From positions 1 through 6,658 of the forward strand of contig CAVRAP010000004.1 of the NCBI GenBank assembly GCA_963718995.1: a stretch of 6,658 nucleotides of DNA. Direction: 5' to 3'. Source of the stretch: UBA4744 sp963718995. GTDB taxonomy: Bacteria > Actinomycetota > Acidimicrobiia > Spongiisociales > UBA4744. A model generated the notes under the pieces. It was not told where the DNA came from and did no database searches. It was given only the letters and a program-made list of their open reading frames with translations. The position numbers were made by a program, and so were the translations under genes. Shown piece by piece: positions 1 through 6,502 of this stretch. The stretch's first letter is position 1. Each line of letters begins with the position of its first letter.

Positions 1-379
1 GGCTGATGGCTTCACCGGGAGAATCCGGAACGGCCCGGGCACCAGGGAGAGACAGGATCCGTCCGATCATGTTGCGGCGCAGCAAGGATCCAATCCGGAA
101 CCGGAAGTTCACATCGCTGAGCATCGCGACGGCTACGAACCCTACGCGAGCCAAACCGTAAGCCCCCAAAAACGCAATCAGGGTGTTCACGTCGAAGGAC
201 ACCGAAGCCTCACCGGTCAGGCCGTCGAAGAATTCCTTGCTGATCAATCCGGGTATGACCGGCATCACCCAGACGAGCGTCCACAGGACTGCGTTGCCGG
301 CATACCGCCAGGGAGTGAACCGGACCAATCCCAGCATCAGCTTGAACGTAGGGACCGAGGCCCGCGCCGAGGACTTCAT
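1..379 (-). CDS. ABC exporter half-transporter, N-terminal part (truncated by window edge)
   Basis: The first 126 residues of a gene that runs off the left edge; only part of the transmembrane domain is visible. It begins MKSSARASVPTFKLMLGLVR. Two hydrophobic segments are visible (about residues 25-46 and 66-88). They are followed by a cytoplasmic stretch, FRFRIGSLLRRNMIGRIL (93-110), typical of the coupling-helix region of type IV ABC exporters. The visible part ends SPGEAIS, matching the 'spGe.isR' motif of the family. The ATG (379-377) overlaps the TGA (378-376) of the upstream exporter gene as ATGA. A GAGGAG ribosome-binding site (plus-strand positions 388-393) lies 8 nt ahead inside that gene. 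This indicates translational coupling and joint assembly, so I infer the second subunit of a heterodimeric exporter. Its nucleotide-binding domain is outside the window, and the substrate cannot be told. Confidence 0.85.
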   Translation of the reverse strand, partial: MKSSARASVPTFKLMLGLVRFTPWRYAGNAVLWTLVWVMPVIPGLISKEFFDGLTGEASVSFDVNTLIAFLGAYGLARVGFVAVAMLSDVNFRFRIGSLLRRNMIGRILSLPGARAVPDSPGEAIS

Positions 380-2133
380 GCCAGCATCTCCTCGAGACCG
401 ACTCGCAGGAACCTCGAGAAACGAGAATCCGGATCAGCTGCCAGTGCCACTCGTTCGCCAAATTCGACCACCCGGCCATCGTCGAGAATCAGAACGTCGT
501 CGGCTCTGGTCACGGTCGCCAACCGGTGGGCGATGATGATGCCGGTACGGCGGTCCAGCAGTTTGTCGACTGCCCGCTCGATGAGCTGTTCCGTCGCCGG
601 ATCCAGCCGCGACGATGCTTCGTCGAGTATCACGACGCCCGGGTCCTTCAAGAAGATCCGGGTGAAAGCCAGCAGTTGCGCCTCGCCTGCGGATAGGCCG
701 CCGCCACCCGATTCGAGGCGGGTATCCAGGCCGTCGGGTAGGGAACCCAACCAATCGGCAAGGCCGAGATCCACCAACGCCTCCATGATGGCTTCATCGG
801 AAGCATCCCGATCGAAGAAAGTCAGATTGTCACGCACACTGGCCCTGAACAGCTGGACATCCTGAGTCACCATGCCGACCCGTTCCCGGAGATCATCGCT
901 CTTGGCATCTCGAGCCGCCACCCCTCCGAGGAGCACACGGCCGTTGATGGGGTCGTAGAGCCGGGTCAGCAGACGGGCGAGGGTCGTCTTGCCACTCCCG
1001 GTGCGGCCGAGAACCCCGACCACCCGCCCGGGAGCAACGCGAAACGAAACCTCTTCCAAGACGACCTTACCCACTTCCTCTTCTCCGTCCTGGTAGGCGA
1101 AGGTGACACCATCGAACTCGACCGAGAGCGGACCGGACTGCAGGTGTGCTTCCCCGTCGGTGGCAATCCGTGAGGTGATTGCCAGAAGGTCTTCGACCCG
1201 GGACATGCCGGCGCCGGCCTTCTGGAGATCTTCCATCTGGTGCCGGATCCGATCCAGCGGCTGTCTGAGCAACTCCGTATAGGTGAATACCAGGTACACG
1301 GAGCCGATGGTCAGAGTCCCGTCTCCAAACAACCGGGACCCGAGCCAGAACACCAGTGCCGTACCGACGGCGAACACCACGATGTTGGTAGACCACAACA
1401 CGGCCCAGCCCATGAATCCGCGCACTGCGTCGGGCAACCAGGCACGCAGATGCTCGGTGAATCGTCGAAGGAAGAACCCGGTCGCACCGTTGGACCGGAT
1501 GTCTTCGGTCCCACCCAGTTGCTCGCCCAGGAACCCGTAGAACTCAGCACTGCGCTGGCGCACCCGTTTCCACCACGGCAGCGCCACGTTCTGGATGCCC
1601 ACCATCGCCACCAGGGCGACGCCGGCAAACAGGCTGACACCCGCCCCAACCAGCAGGTTCTCGCGAAACAGCAGCACCAGGATCCCGACCAGCAGCACCA
1701 GATTGCCCACCACATGGATCACGAATTGTCCAAAGAAGTTGGACAGAGCGGTCACATCTCCGTCGATGCGCTCGATCATTTCACCGGGCGTGCGGGTCTT
1801 GTGGAAGCCCATGTCCAGACGCAAACAGTGTTCGGCCAGATCCCCGCGTAGTTCGTTGGTGGCGGCCCAACCGATGTTCTCGGCCAGATAGGTCGCGATC
1901 ACCGACAAGCCCTGGTGGGCGACGGCCAGGGCGGCAAAGGTCAGTGCCAGGCGGACGAGCGTGGACTGGTCCGCCCCGGCGATGGCTTGATCGATGAAGC
2001 TCCTGACGATCTGCGGGTTGATCAGTTGGAAAGCAATCCCGGTCAGCAAGAGCGCGGCCAGCAAGACCACCCGCCACCAGTGGGGGCGCAGGTAATCCAC
2101 CAGGAGATTCCAGTACTGCCGAATTGGGATCAT
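376..2133 (-). CDS. ABC exporter half-transporter, permease fused to ATPase (585 aa)
   Basis: A complete half-size ABC exporter in which an N-terminal six-helix membrane domain (about residues 15-310) is fused to an ATPase domain (about 336-580). Visible ATPase motifs are A-loop Y347, Walker A GRTGSGKT (376-383), Q-loop Q424, signature LSAGEAQ (480-486), Walker B VVILDE (500-505) with catalytic E505, D-loop SSRLD (507-511) and H-loop H536. All catalytic residues are present; the signature departs from the usual LSGGQ. In the membrane domain, TPGEMIERIDGDV (115-127) is the family's typical coupling region. The ATG at 2133-2131 is preceded by GAGGAA (plus-strand 2139-2144) with 5-nt spacing. 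The next gene starts inside its stop codon, so the pair probably forms a heterodimer that uses ATP hydrolysis to export a lipid, peptide or drug. The substrate cannot be inferred. It is divergent from the acyl-CoA dehydrogenase. Confidence 0.95.
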   Translation of the reverse strand: MIPIRQYWNLLVDYLRPHWWRVVLLAALLLTGIAFQLINPQIVRSFIDQAIAGADQSTLVRLALTFAALAVAHQGLSVIATYLAENIGWAATNELRGDLAEHCLRLDMGFHKTRTPGEMIERIDGDVTALSNFFGQFVIHVVGNLVLLVGILVLLFRENLLVGAGVSLFAGVALVAMVGIQNVALPWWKRVRQRSAEFYGFLGEQLGGTEDIRSNGATGFFLRRFTEHLRAWLPDAVRGFMGWAVLWSTNIVVFAVGTALVFWLGSRLFGDGTLTIGSVYLVFTYTELLRQPLDRIRHQMEDLQKAGAGMSRVEDLLAITSRIATDGEAHLQSGPLSVEFDGVTFAYQDGEEEVGKVVLEEVSFRVAPGRVVGVLGRTGSGKTTLARLLTRLYDPINGRVLLGGVAARDAKSDDLRERVGMVTQDVQLFRASVRDNLTFFDRDASDEAIMEALVDLGLADWLGSLPDGLDTRLESGGGGLSAGEAQLLAFTRIFLKDPGVVILDEASSRLDPATEQLIERAVDKLLDRRTGIIIAHRLATVTRADDVLILDDGRVVEFGERVALAADPDSRFSRFLRVGLEEMLA

Positions 2134-2280
2134 TGACGTTCCTCGAGGTCAAACCTAGAACACTGTCGGGCACGTGCGGTCACCGCCTACGAGGACCGAT
2201 CCATTGCTCGACAGACCTCGTGGGAAGTTAGCGCGGAGCGCCGCCCGAAACCCGGGAATTACTCGTCCCCGCCCTCAGAA

Positions 2281-2317
2281 GTTTGCAATTGCAAGCAAAA
2301 TGACGGAAAATGCAAAC
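2281..2317. promoter_or_regulatory. Candidate operator: 12-bp palindrome with flanking inverted half sites
   Basis: TTGCAATTGCAA at 2283-2294 is a perfect palindrome. GTTTGCA (2281-2287) is also repeated inverted as TGCAAAC (2311-2317), with 23 nt between. Together this gives three TGCAA-type half sites in 37 bp of AT-rich sequence, placed midway between two divergent genes. The arrangement suits a dimeric repressor such as the TetR-type regulators that often control acyl-CoA genes. That link is inference, since no regulator gene is in the window and nothing identifies the binding protein. Confidence 0.35.
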
Positions 2318-2420
2318 TGTGGCAAGCTACACATATCTGTTCGTTTGCGTCCCTCGAGACCGATCCGGGACGCCGTTACGGGTGATGTCCGGCCACGTTG
2401 ACAACCCAACCACCTGATAC

Positions 2421-2428
2421 AAGGAAGG
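2421..2428 (+). promoter_or_regulatory. Ribosome-binding site that fixes the dehydrogenase start
   Basis: AAGGAAGG lies 5 nt before the ATG at 2434. This supports ATG 2434 rather than the in-frame TTG at 2398, which would add 12 residues (MTTQPPDTRKGP) unlike the family's N-terminus and would place this site inside the coding region. Confidence 0.8.
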
Positions 2429-2433
2429 GACCA

Positions 2434-4230
2434 ATGACTGTCTACAGCCCCCCGCTCAAGGATTTGCGCTTCGTGCTGCGCCACCTGATCGGACTCGACG
2501 GACTAGCCGCCCTCCCCGGATATGAGCACGTGGAGCATGAGTTCGTCGACGCCATCCTCGATGAGGCCGGGAAGTTCTTGACCAACGTATGGTTTCCGCT
2601 CAATCGCAGCGGGGATATCGAGGGCTCGCACCTTCGCGACGGCGTCGTCAAGACCCCGGAGGGTTTCAAGGACGCATTTCAGAGAATGGCCCAAGCGGGT
2701 TGGCTGGGCATCCCCTTCCCCGAGGAGTATGGCGGTGGCAACATGCCCGCCACGGTCGTGACCGCTTTGGGAGAGATCATCAACGCCACGAACCCCAGCC
2801 TGGCTATGGCTCCCGGGCTCACCCAGGGAGCTGTGGATGCGCTGTTGGAGCACGGATCTGAAGAGATCAAAGAGACGTATATCCGCCGCCTGGTGAGCGG
2901 CGAGTGGACGGGAACGATGTGTCTGACCGAGGCGCAAGCCGGTTCAGATGTCGGCGCGTTGACGACCAAGGCAACCCCTGCCGGTGACGGGACCTGGAGG
3001 GTCAAAGGGACCAAAACCTTCATCAGCTTCGGGGACCACGACCTCACCGACAACATCATCCATCTGGTGCTGGCCCGCACCCCGGACTCTCCGCCCGGGA
3101 CCAAAGGCATCAGCCTGTTCGTCGTACCCAAGTACGTGGTGAACGAGGACGGTTCGGTGGGACCGTTCAACGACGTGATTACGGTATCGCTTGAACACAA
3201 GATGGGCATCAAGGCGAGCCCGACTGCCGTGCTTTCGTTTGGCGACGAGGGAGAAGGATCGATCGGCTACCTCGTCGGCGAAGAGCGACGGGGCATGCGG
3301 TACATGTTCACCATGATGAACAACGCTCGACTGGCAGTGGGACTGAGCGGAGTTGCCGTCGGCGAGATCTCCTACCAGAACGCCCTCGCCTATGCCCGCG
3401 AGCGGATTCAGGGCCGCCCGATTGGTGCACCGAAGGACGAAGTCACCCCGATCATCGGACATGCCAATGTGCGCCGGATGCTGATGACGATGAAAGCGCA
3501 GGTGGAAGCGATGCGGGCACTGGTGCTCGAAAATGCTTTCGCCATGGACATGGCCAGAGCGCACCCGGACGAGGAAACCCGCAAGGAGTACGAGCTCTAC
3601 GCGGACTTGCTCACCCCGGTCTCGAAAGCGTGGGCGACTGATCTCGGGATCGAGGTTGCGTCCATGGCGATCCAGGTCTTCGGTGGCATGGGTTACATCG
3701 AGGAAAGCGGCATGCCCCAGTTTTACAGGGATGCTCGCATTGGAGCCATCTATGAGGGCACCAACGGGATTCAGGCGCTTGACCTCATCGGACGCAAACT
3801 TCCCGCAGGCGGAGGCGCAGCCATCATGGGCTTCATCGGCAAGATGAAGGCGATCGACGGCGAGCTGGCCGCCGAAGGCGAACGTTTCAATTCCATGCGC
3901 AACCTGCTCGCCGACGGGGTCGCCGCTCTGGAGCAGGCGACCGGTTGGCTGGCCATGAACGGCATGCAGGACCCCAACCAGGCTGCCGCAGGCGCTACCC
4001 CGTACCTGAACATGCTCGGCACGGTCGCGGGCGGCTACTTCCTGGCCAAGTCGGCGCTGACCGCGTCACGGCTTTTGGCGAAGGGCGACTCCGACAAGGA
4101 ATTCCTGGAGGCCAAGATCGCTACCGCCCGGTTCTACGCCGAGCAGTTGCTGCCGCTCGGAACTGCCTTGCTGGGGCCGATCACGGCCGGCAAGGAGAAC
4201 CTATTCGCCATCGACCCGGAACAGATGTAG
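2434..4230 (+). CDS. Acyl-CoA dehydrogenase, long DmdC-like form with N- and C-terminal extra domains (598 aa)
   Basis: An FAD-dependent enzyme predicted to oxidise an acyl-CoA to the 2,3-enoyl-CoA and pass electrons to electron-transfer flavoprotein in the cytoplasm. Order of domains: a short N-terminal extension (1-35, MTVYSPPLKDLRFVLRHL), the alpha-helical domain (about 38-158), the beta domain with the flavin-contact motif CLTEAQAGSD (163-172), the C-terminal helical domain (about 285-455), and an extra helical tail (about 465-590). The catalytic base is predicted to be E441 in YEGTNGIQ (440-447); GGMGYIEESGM (417-427) is also typical. The length of about 600 residues and the extra domains place it with the subfamily that includes 3-methylmercaptopropionyl-CoA dehydrogenase (DmdC). 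Many members act on ordinary acyl-CoAs, so the substrate is open. No beta-oxidation partner is adjacent. It converges on the kinase gene with 38 bp between, and only a weak 5-bp hairpin (4259-4274) lies there. Confidence 0.95.
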   Translation: MTVYSPPLKDLRFVLRHLIGLDGLAALPGYEHVEHEFVDAILDEAGKFLTNVWFPLNRSGDIEGSHLRDGVVKTPEGFKDAFQRMAQAGWLGIPFPEEYGGGNMPATVVTALGEIINATNPSLAMAPGLTQGAVDALLEHGSEEIKETYIRRLVSGEWTGTMCLTEAQAGSDVGALTTKATPAGDGTWRVKGTKTFISFGDHDLTDNIIHLVLARTPDSPPGTKGISLFVVPKYVVNEDGSVGPFNDVITVSLEHKMGIKASPTAVLSFGDEGEGSIGYLVGEERRGMRYMFTMMNNARLAVGLSGVAVGEISYQNALAYARERIQGRPIGAPKDEVTPIIGHANVRRMLMTMKAQVEAMRALVLENAFAMDMARAHPDEETRKEYELYADLLTPVSKAWATDLGIEVASMAIQVFGGMGYIEESGMPQFYRDARIGAIYEGTNGIQALDLIGRKLPAGGGAAIMGFIGKMKAIDGELAAEGERFNSMRNLLADGVAALEQATGWLAMNGMQDPNQAAAGATPYLNMLGTVAGGYFLAKSALTASRLLAKGDSDKEFLEAKIATARFYAEQLLPLGTALLGPITAGKENLFAIDPEQM

Positions 4231-4268
4231 GCATCAAGCAGCCCGCCGGTTCCCGGTCGCCTGGCAGT

Positions 4269-5813
4269 TCAGGCCTCGGTGCTGAGGGGTAGTCCGGCCA
4301 GGGTGGCCAGCGGGCATGCTTGAGGTTCCTCTGTATCAGGAAAGAACTTCGACCAGGTCGCAACTTCGACATTGACGGTTTCCGGCATCCCGGTCGCTAT
4401 CAGTCGCCGGGCGATACGGATGAGCTCGTCGTGCACCATGCGCGTGTATTCGCCGGTGGTGCGCCGGTCGTCGGGGATCTCCTTGAATTCGAAGTACTCG
4501 CGGATATTCTGCGGTGCCTTGAAGATCAGATTGAGCTGGTGATCTTCGTCCTCTTCAAGGCGCCCCCGAATTGTCGCTTCGAAGAACATCGGGGAGAGAT
4601 CCTCATGTCCCATGTTCCACAACCGCTCGTAGGGCTTGTGGGTGAGCATCTCGAGTCGGTCTTCTTCGGAAACGGCCATCGCGAATATGCACCCCGGGAA
4701 CTCGGACTGTGACTGCTTGTAGTCCGAATAGATGACGTGGCCGCAGGTTCCCCCTTTTTCGTCGCTCACCGGAGCCGGCCGGGGTTGGGCGGCAGTCTCG
4801 TCGTCGATGGAGTCTCCTGGCCGCGGCAGGTTGTAGTCCTCGCACAGCGAATGCTTGCGAGGTGGTAGTTCGACGCCTTCCAGAACAGGAACTCGCACGG
4901 TGGTGGTTGTCCCCACGCCCGGCTCGCTTTCGATGGACAAGGTGGCTTTGAACTGTTCGACAGTCTGACGAACGAACACAAATCCGAGCGAGTGGAGCTC
5001 ACCATCGAGAGATTCCTTGTCGGTGAGCAACTGGTGGATTCGCTCTGACGTCATCCCGGCACCGTCGTCCCGGACCGAAAGGTTGACGTGCCCATCGTCG
5101 CGCACATTTTCGATGTGAAGCACGCCCACCTTCTTTCCCTGCATGGCATCGACCGCGTTCATGATCAGGTTGAAGTACATGCGCCGAAAACGGTGCCGGT
5201 TTCCACCCAGCACGGCCGGGTCGAGACGGCCGAGTTGCAACTCCACCCGGGCAGCGCTCTGCTCGGTGACCCAGCCGTGCACCACATTGCGAACGTAATC
5301 CTCGACATCGGCACCCAGATCGAAGACCTCGTAGACCTCCTCGTCGCGCTGTTCGGCCCAGAAGTGTTCGATCCGGTAGTAGACCCCGCAGAGCCATCGC
5401 ACCACATTGCGGTAATGCGACCGGGATCGCACGGACCGGCTCACATCGGGCAACACCGTCAACGCTGCATCGATGTGACTCCACATAGGGTGCAGGATCA
5501 ACTCGCACAGATCATGGATGGATCGCACGTACTCGTTGGCCACGGATAAAACAGTCTCGGGCGCGGCGAATCCCTTGACTGATTCGCTGTAGCTCTCGAA
5601 GGCCAGCCGCAGGCTGACCGCCCGGGTGCGAAGCTTGCGAAGGTCATCTCCGGTGATGACCAGTGGATCGACGATCCCATAGAGTTGCAGATCGGTGTCG
5701 AGCCCCACGTGGAAGTGGATCACCTCATCGATGAAGCGCTCCACACGGAGATCATGGATCAGGAACTTGATCTCCGAAACGTCTTTCTTGATCCCTTGTT
5801 TGTAGTCAGGCAT
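4269..5813 (-). CDS. Soluble histidine-kinase-like ATPase with unrecognised C-terminal domain (514 aa)
   Basis: A cytoplasmic protein with no membrane segment or signal peptide. Residues about 164-312 form a GHKL (HATPase_c) domain: N-box FNLIMNAVDAM (214-224), G1 box RDDGAGM (248-254), the LGF of the G2 region (276-278), and GVGTTTTVRV (299-308). The part before it (1-163) is helical and lacks a canonical H-box. H100 in SIHDLCEL lies 119 residues before N219, a normal kinase spacing, and is the best guess for a phosphorylated histidine; H20 in IHDLR is less likely. After a linker (about 315-352) comes a 150-residue domain I do not recognise, with C357, H359 and C375 near its start. No response regulator is adjacent. 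I chose ATG 5813 (GAGAG at plus-strand 5819-5823, 5-nt spacing). Starting further upstream, up to 6137, adds 108 Arg/Pro-rich residues antisense to the peroxiredoxin-like gene and is not credible. A GHKL protein that is not a kinase is also possible. Confidence 0.85.
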   Translation of the reverse strand: MPDYKQGIKKDVSEIKFLIHDLRVERFIDEVIHFHVGLDTDLQLYGIVDPLVITGDDLRKLRTRAVSLRLAFESYSESVKGFAAPETVLSVANEYVRSIHDLCELILHPMWSHIDAALTVLPDVSRSVRSRSHYRNVVRWLCGVYYRIEHFWAEQRDEEVYEVFDLGADVEDYVRNVVHGWVTEQSAARVELQLGRLDPAVLGGNRHRFRRMYFNLIMNAVDAMQGKKVGVLHIENVRDDGHVNLSVRDDGAGMTSERIHQLLTDKESLDGELHSLGFVFVRQTVEQFKATLSIESEPGVGTTTTVRVPVLEGVELPPRKHSLCEDYNLPRPGDSIDDETAAQPRPAPVSDEKGGTCGHVIYSDYKQSQSEFPGCIFAMAVSEEDRLEMLTHKPYERLWNMGHEDLSPMFFEATIRGRLEEDEDHQLNLIFKAPQNIREYFEFKEIPDDRRTTGEYTRMVHDELIRIARRLIATGMPETVNVEVATWSKFFPDTEEPQACPLATLAGLPLSTEA

Positions 5814-5953
5814 ACAAGCTCTCGCCGACGGTGACGGATGATAGGCAATGAACCAACGGATGGATTGATTCGAGCGGAGGTCCAAGCATTCCGGGGATAA
5901 CCCTAGGGCTCCTCGATTCTGATTTGCGGTTGTGATCCGCGAGACTCGTGACC
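5814..5953. promoter_or_regulatory. Short divergent intergenic region between kinase and putative selenoprotein
   Basis: This 140-bp gap must hold at least the 5' leaders, and probably the promoters, of both divergent genes. The only structures I see are the 8-bp palindrome CCCTAGGG (5901-5908), which may be chance, and a possible minus-strand -10 box TATCAT (plus-strand ATGATA, 5847-5852) without a good -35 partner. Shared control of the two genes is plausible but not shown. Confidence 0.3.
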
Positions 5954-6502
5954 ATGACGTTCGACATAACCGCCCTGGCCGATCACGTGCTCGTCGATCC
6001 GGAAGGCGGCGAGGAACGCCTCGGTGACCGGTGGTCAACCCGACCCCAGGTGGTGCTGTTCCTCCGGCATTTCGGCTGACTGACCTGTCGCGAGCGGGCC
6101 GGTCAGGTCCGCGACCGGTACGACGACATCCTCGCAACCGGGGCAGGCGTGACCGCCATCGGCACCGGCGGCAGGCGCTATGCCTTGGCCTTCATCGAAG
6201 ACGAGCGAGTTCCCTTCCCGGTGCTGCTCGACGAGGATGGCGCGGCTGCCGAGATCGTCGGAACGAAGACGCTTGGGGTGGGGTCGGTGCTTTCACCGAC
6301 GGCCTGGTCGGCAGGCTTCAGGAGTTTCAAGGGCGGCAACTGCCAGCAACGCAGCGGACGGCGGCCTTTCCAGCTCGGCGCAACCCTGGTGGTGGGACCG
6401 GGCAATGTGCTCCGCTACGCCGACTTCGAGGACCACGCAGGCGATCACGCCGACCTCGACGAGGTGCTGGCGGTCCTGGACGGCATCCAACAGGGGAAGT
6501 AG
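5954..6502 (+). CDS. Predicted selenoprotein: SelU/PRXL2-like peroxiredoxin-family oxidoreductase with in-frame UGA (182 aa)
   Basis: Read through one internal TGA, this is a full-length thioredoxin-fold protein of the AhpC/TSA_2 family, the family that includes eukaryotic PRXL2 and SelU. It begins MTFDITALADHVLVD. The strand VVLFL (33-37) leads into RHFG-U-LTC-RE, with Sec at residue 42 and C45. Family members usually read RHFGCxxCRE, so the TGA replaces the first, nucleophilic cysteine. Downstream family features are VPFPVLLDEDG (84-94), QLGATLVV (139-146) and the C-terminal HAGDHADLDEVL (159-170). A further cysteine, C130, is present. The expected role is thiol- or peroxide-dependent redox chemistry in the cytoplasm. 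An in-frame TGA at 5933 limits the start to ATG 5954 or GTG 5948, and both have weak ribosome-binding sites. Starting at GTG 6149 would give 117 aa without the active site. Alternatives are a nonsense-mutated pseudogene or a sequencing error. It is divergent from the kinase. Confidence 0.78.
6077..6079 (+). other. In-frame UGA predicted to encode selenocysteine
   Basis: The codons around it read TTC GGC TGA CTG ACC TGT, giving F-G-U-L-T-C. The site is a UxxC redox motif at the exact position of the family's first active-site cysteine. It is the only stop codon between 5936 and the terminal TAG at 6500-6502, and recognisable family sequence lies on both sides. Confidence 0.75.
6086..6120 (+). 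promoter_or_regulatory. Candidate bacterial SECIS hairpin
   Basis: The core is a 7-bp stem, 6094-6100 paired with 6106-6112 (six Watson-Crick pairs and one G-U), closing a 5-nt loop GGUCA (6101-6105). Below a 3x3 internal loop able to form two tandem G-A pairs, 6086-6090 can pair with 6116-6120. An alternative lower stem, 6087-6092 with 6110-6115, keeps the upper four pairs and the same apical loop. The loop starts at the 22nd base after the UGA and opens with GG. Known bacterial SECIS elements have a short loop with a G in its first two positions, about 16-37 nt after the UGA. E. coli fdhF shows a GGUC in the same region. This is a hand fold, with no energy calculated. Confidence 0.65.

Larger units (their letters stand above)
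2134..2433. promoter_or_regulatory. Divergent intergenic region between exporter operon and acyl-CoA dehydrogenase
   Basis: A 300-bp gap between divergent starts that should hold promoters for both directions. I see no convincing protein-coding gene in it. Its most notable part is an AT-rich patch (about 2280-2340) in otherwise GC-rich DNA, containing a perfect palindrome and several TTGCA-type half sites. No pair of -35 and -10 boxes with normal spacing stands out, so the individual promoters are not placed. The ribosome-binding site of the exporter gene lies at its left end and that of the dehydrogenase at its right end. Confidence 0.5.

Noticed and set aside
2398..2420. TTGACA (2398-2403) and TGATAC (2415-2420) as a -35/-10 promoter pair
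   Set aside because: The 11-nt spacing is too short for a sigma-70-type promoter, and the boxes lie almost on top of the ribosome-binding site.
5279..5411. Direct repeat GCACCACATTGCG, two copies 120 bp apart inside the kinase-like gene
   Set aside because: Both copies encode RNVV in the same frame (residues 135-138 and 175-178) within otherwise unrelated sequence. There is no sign of a mobile or structural repeat.
5814..6137. N-terminal extension of the kinase-like gene up to an in-frame start at 6137
   Set aside because: The added 108 residues are Arg/Pro/Gly-rich with no domain character and run antisense to the conserved peroxiredoxin-like gene. ATG 5813 has its own ribosome-binding site.
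6149..6502. A separate 117-aa protein starting at GTG 6149
   Set aside because: This start lies inside the thioredoxin fold after the active site and has no good ribosome-binding site. The sequence upstream through the TGA matches the same family in the same frame.
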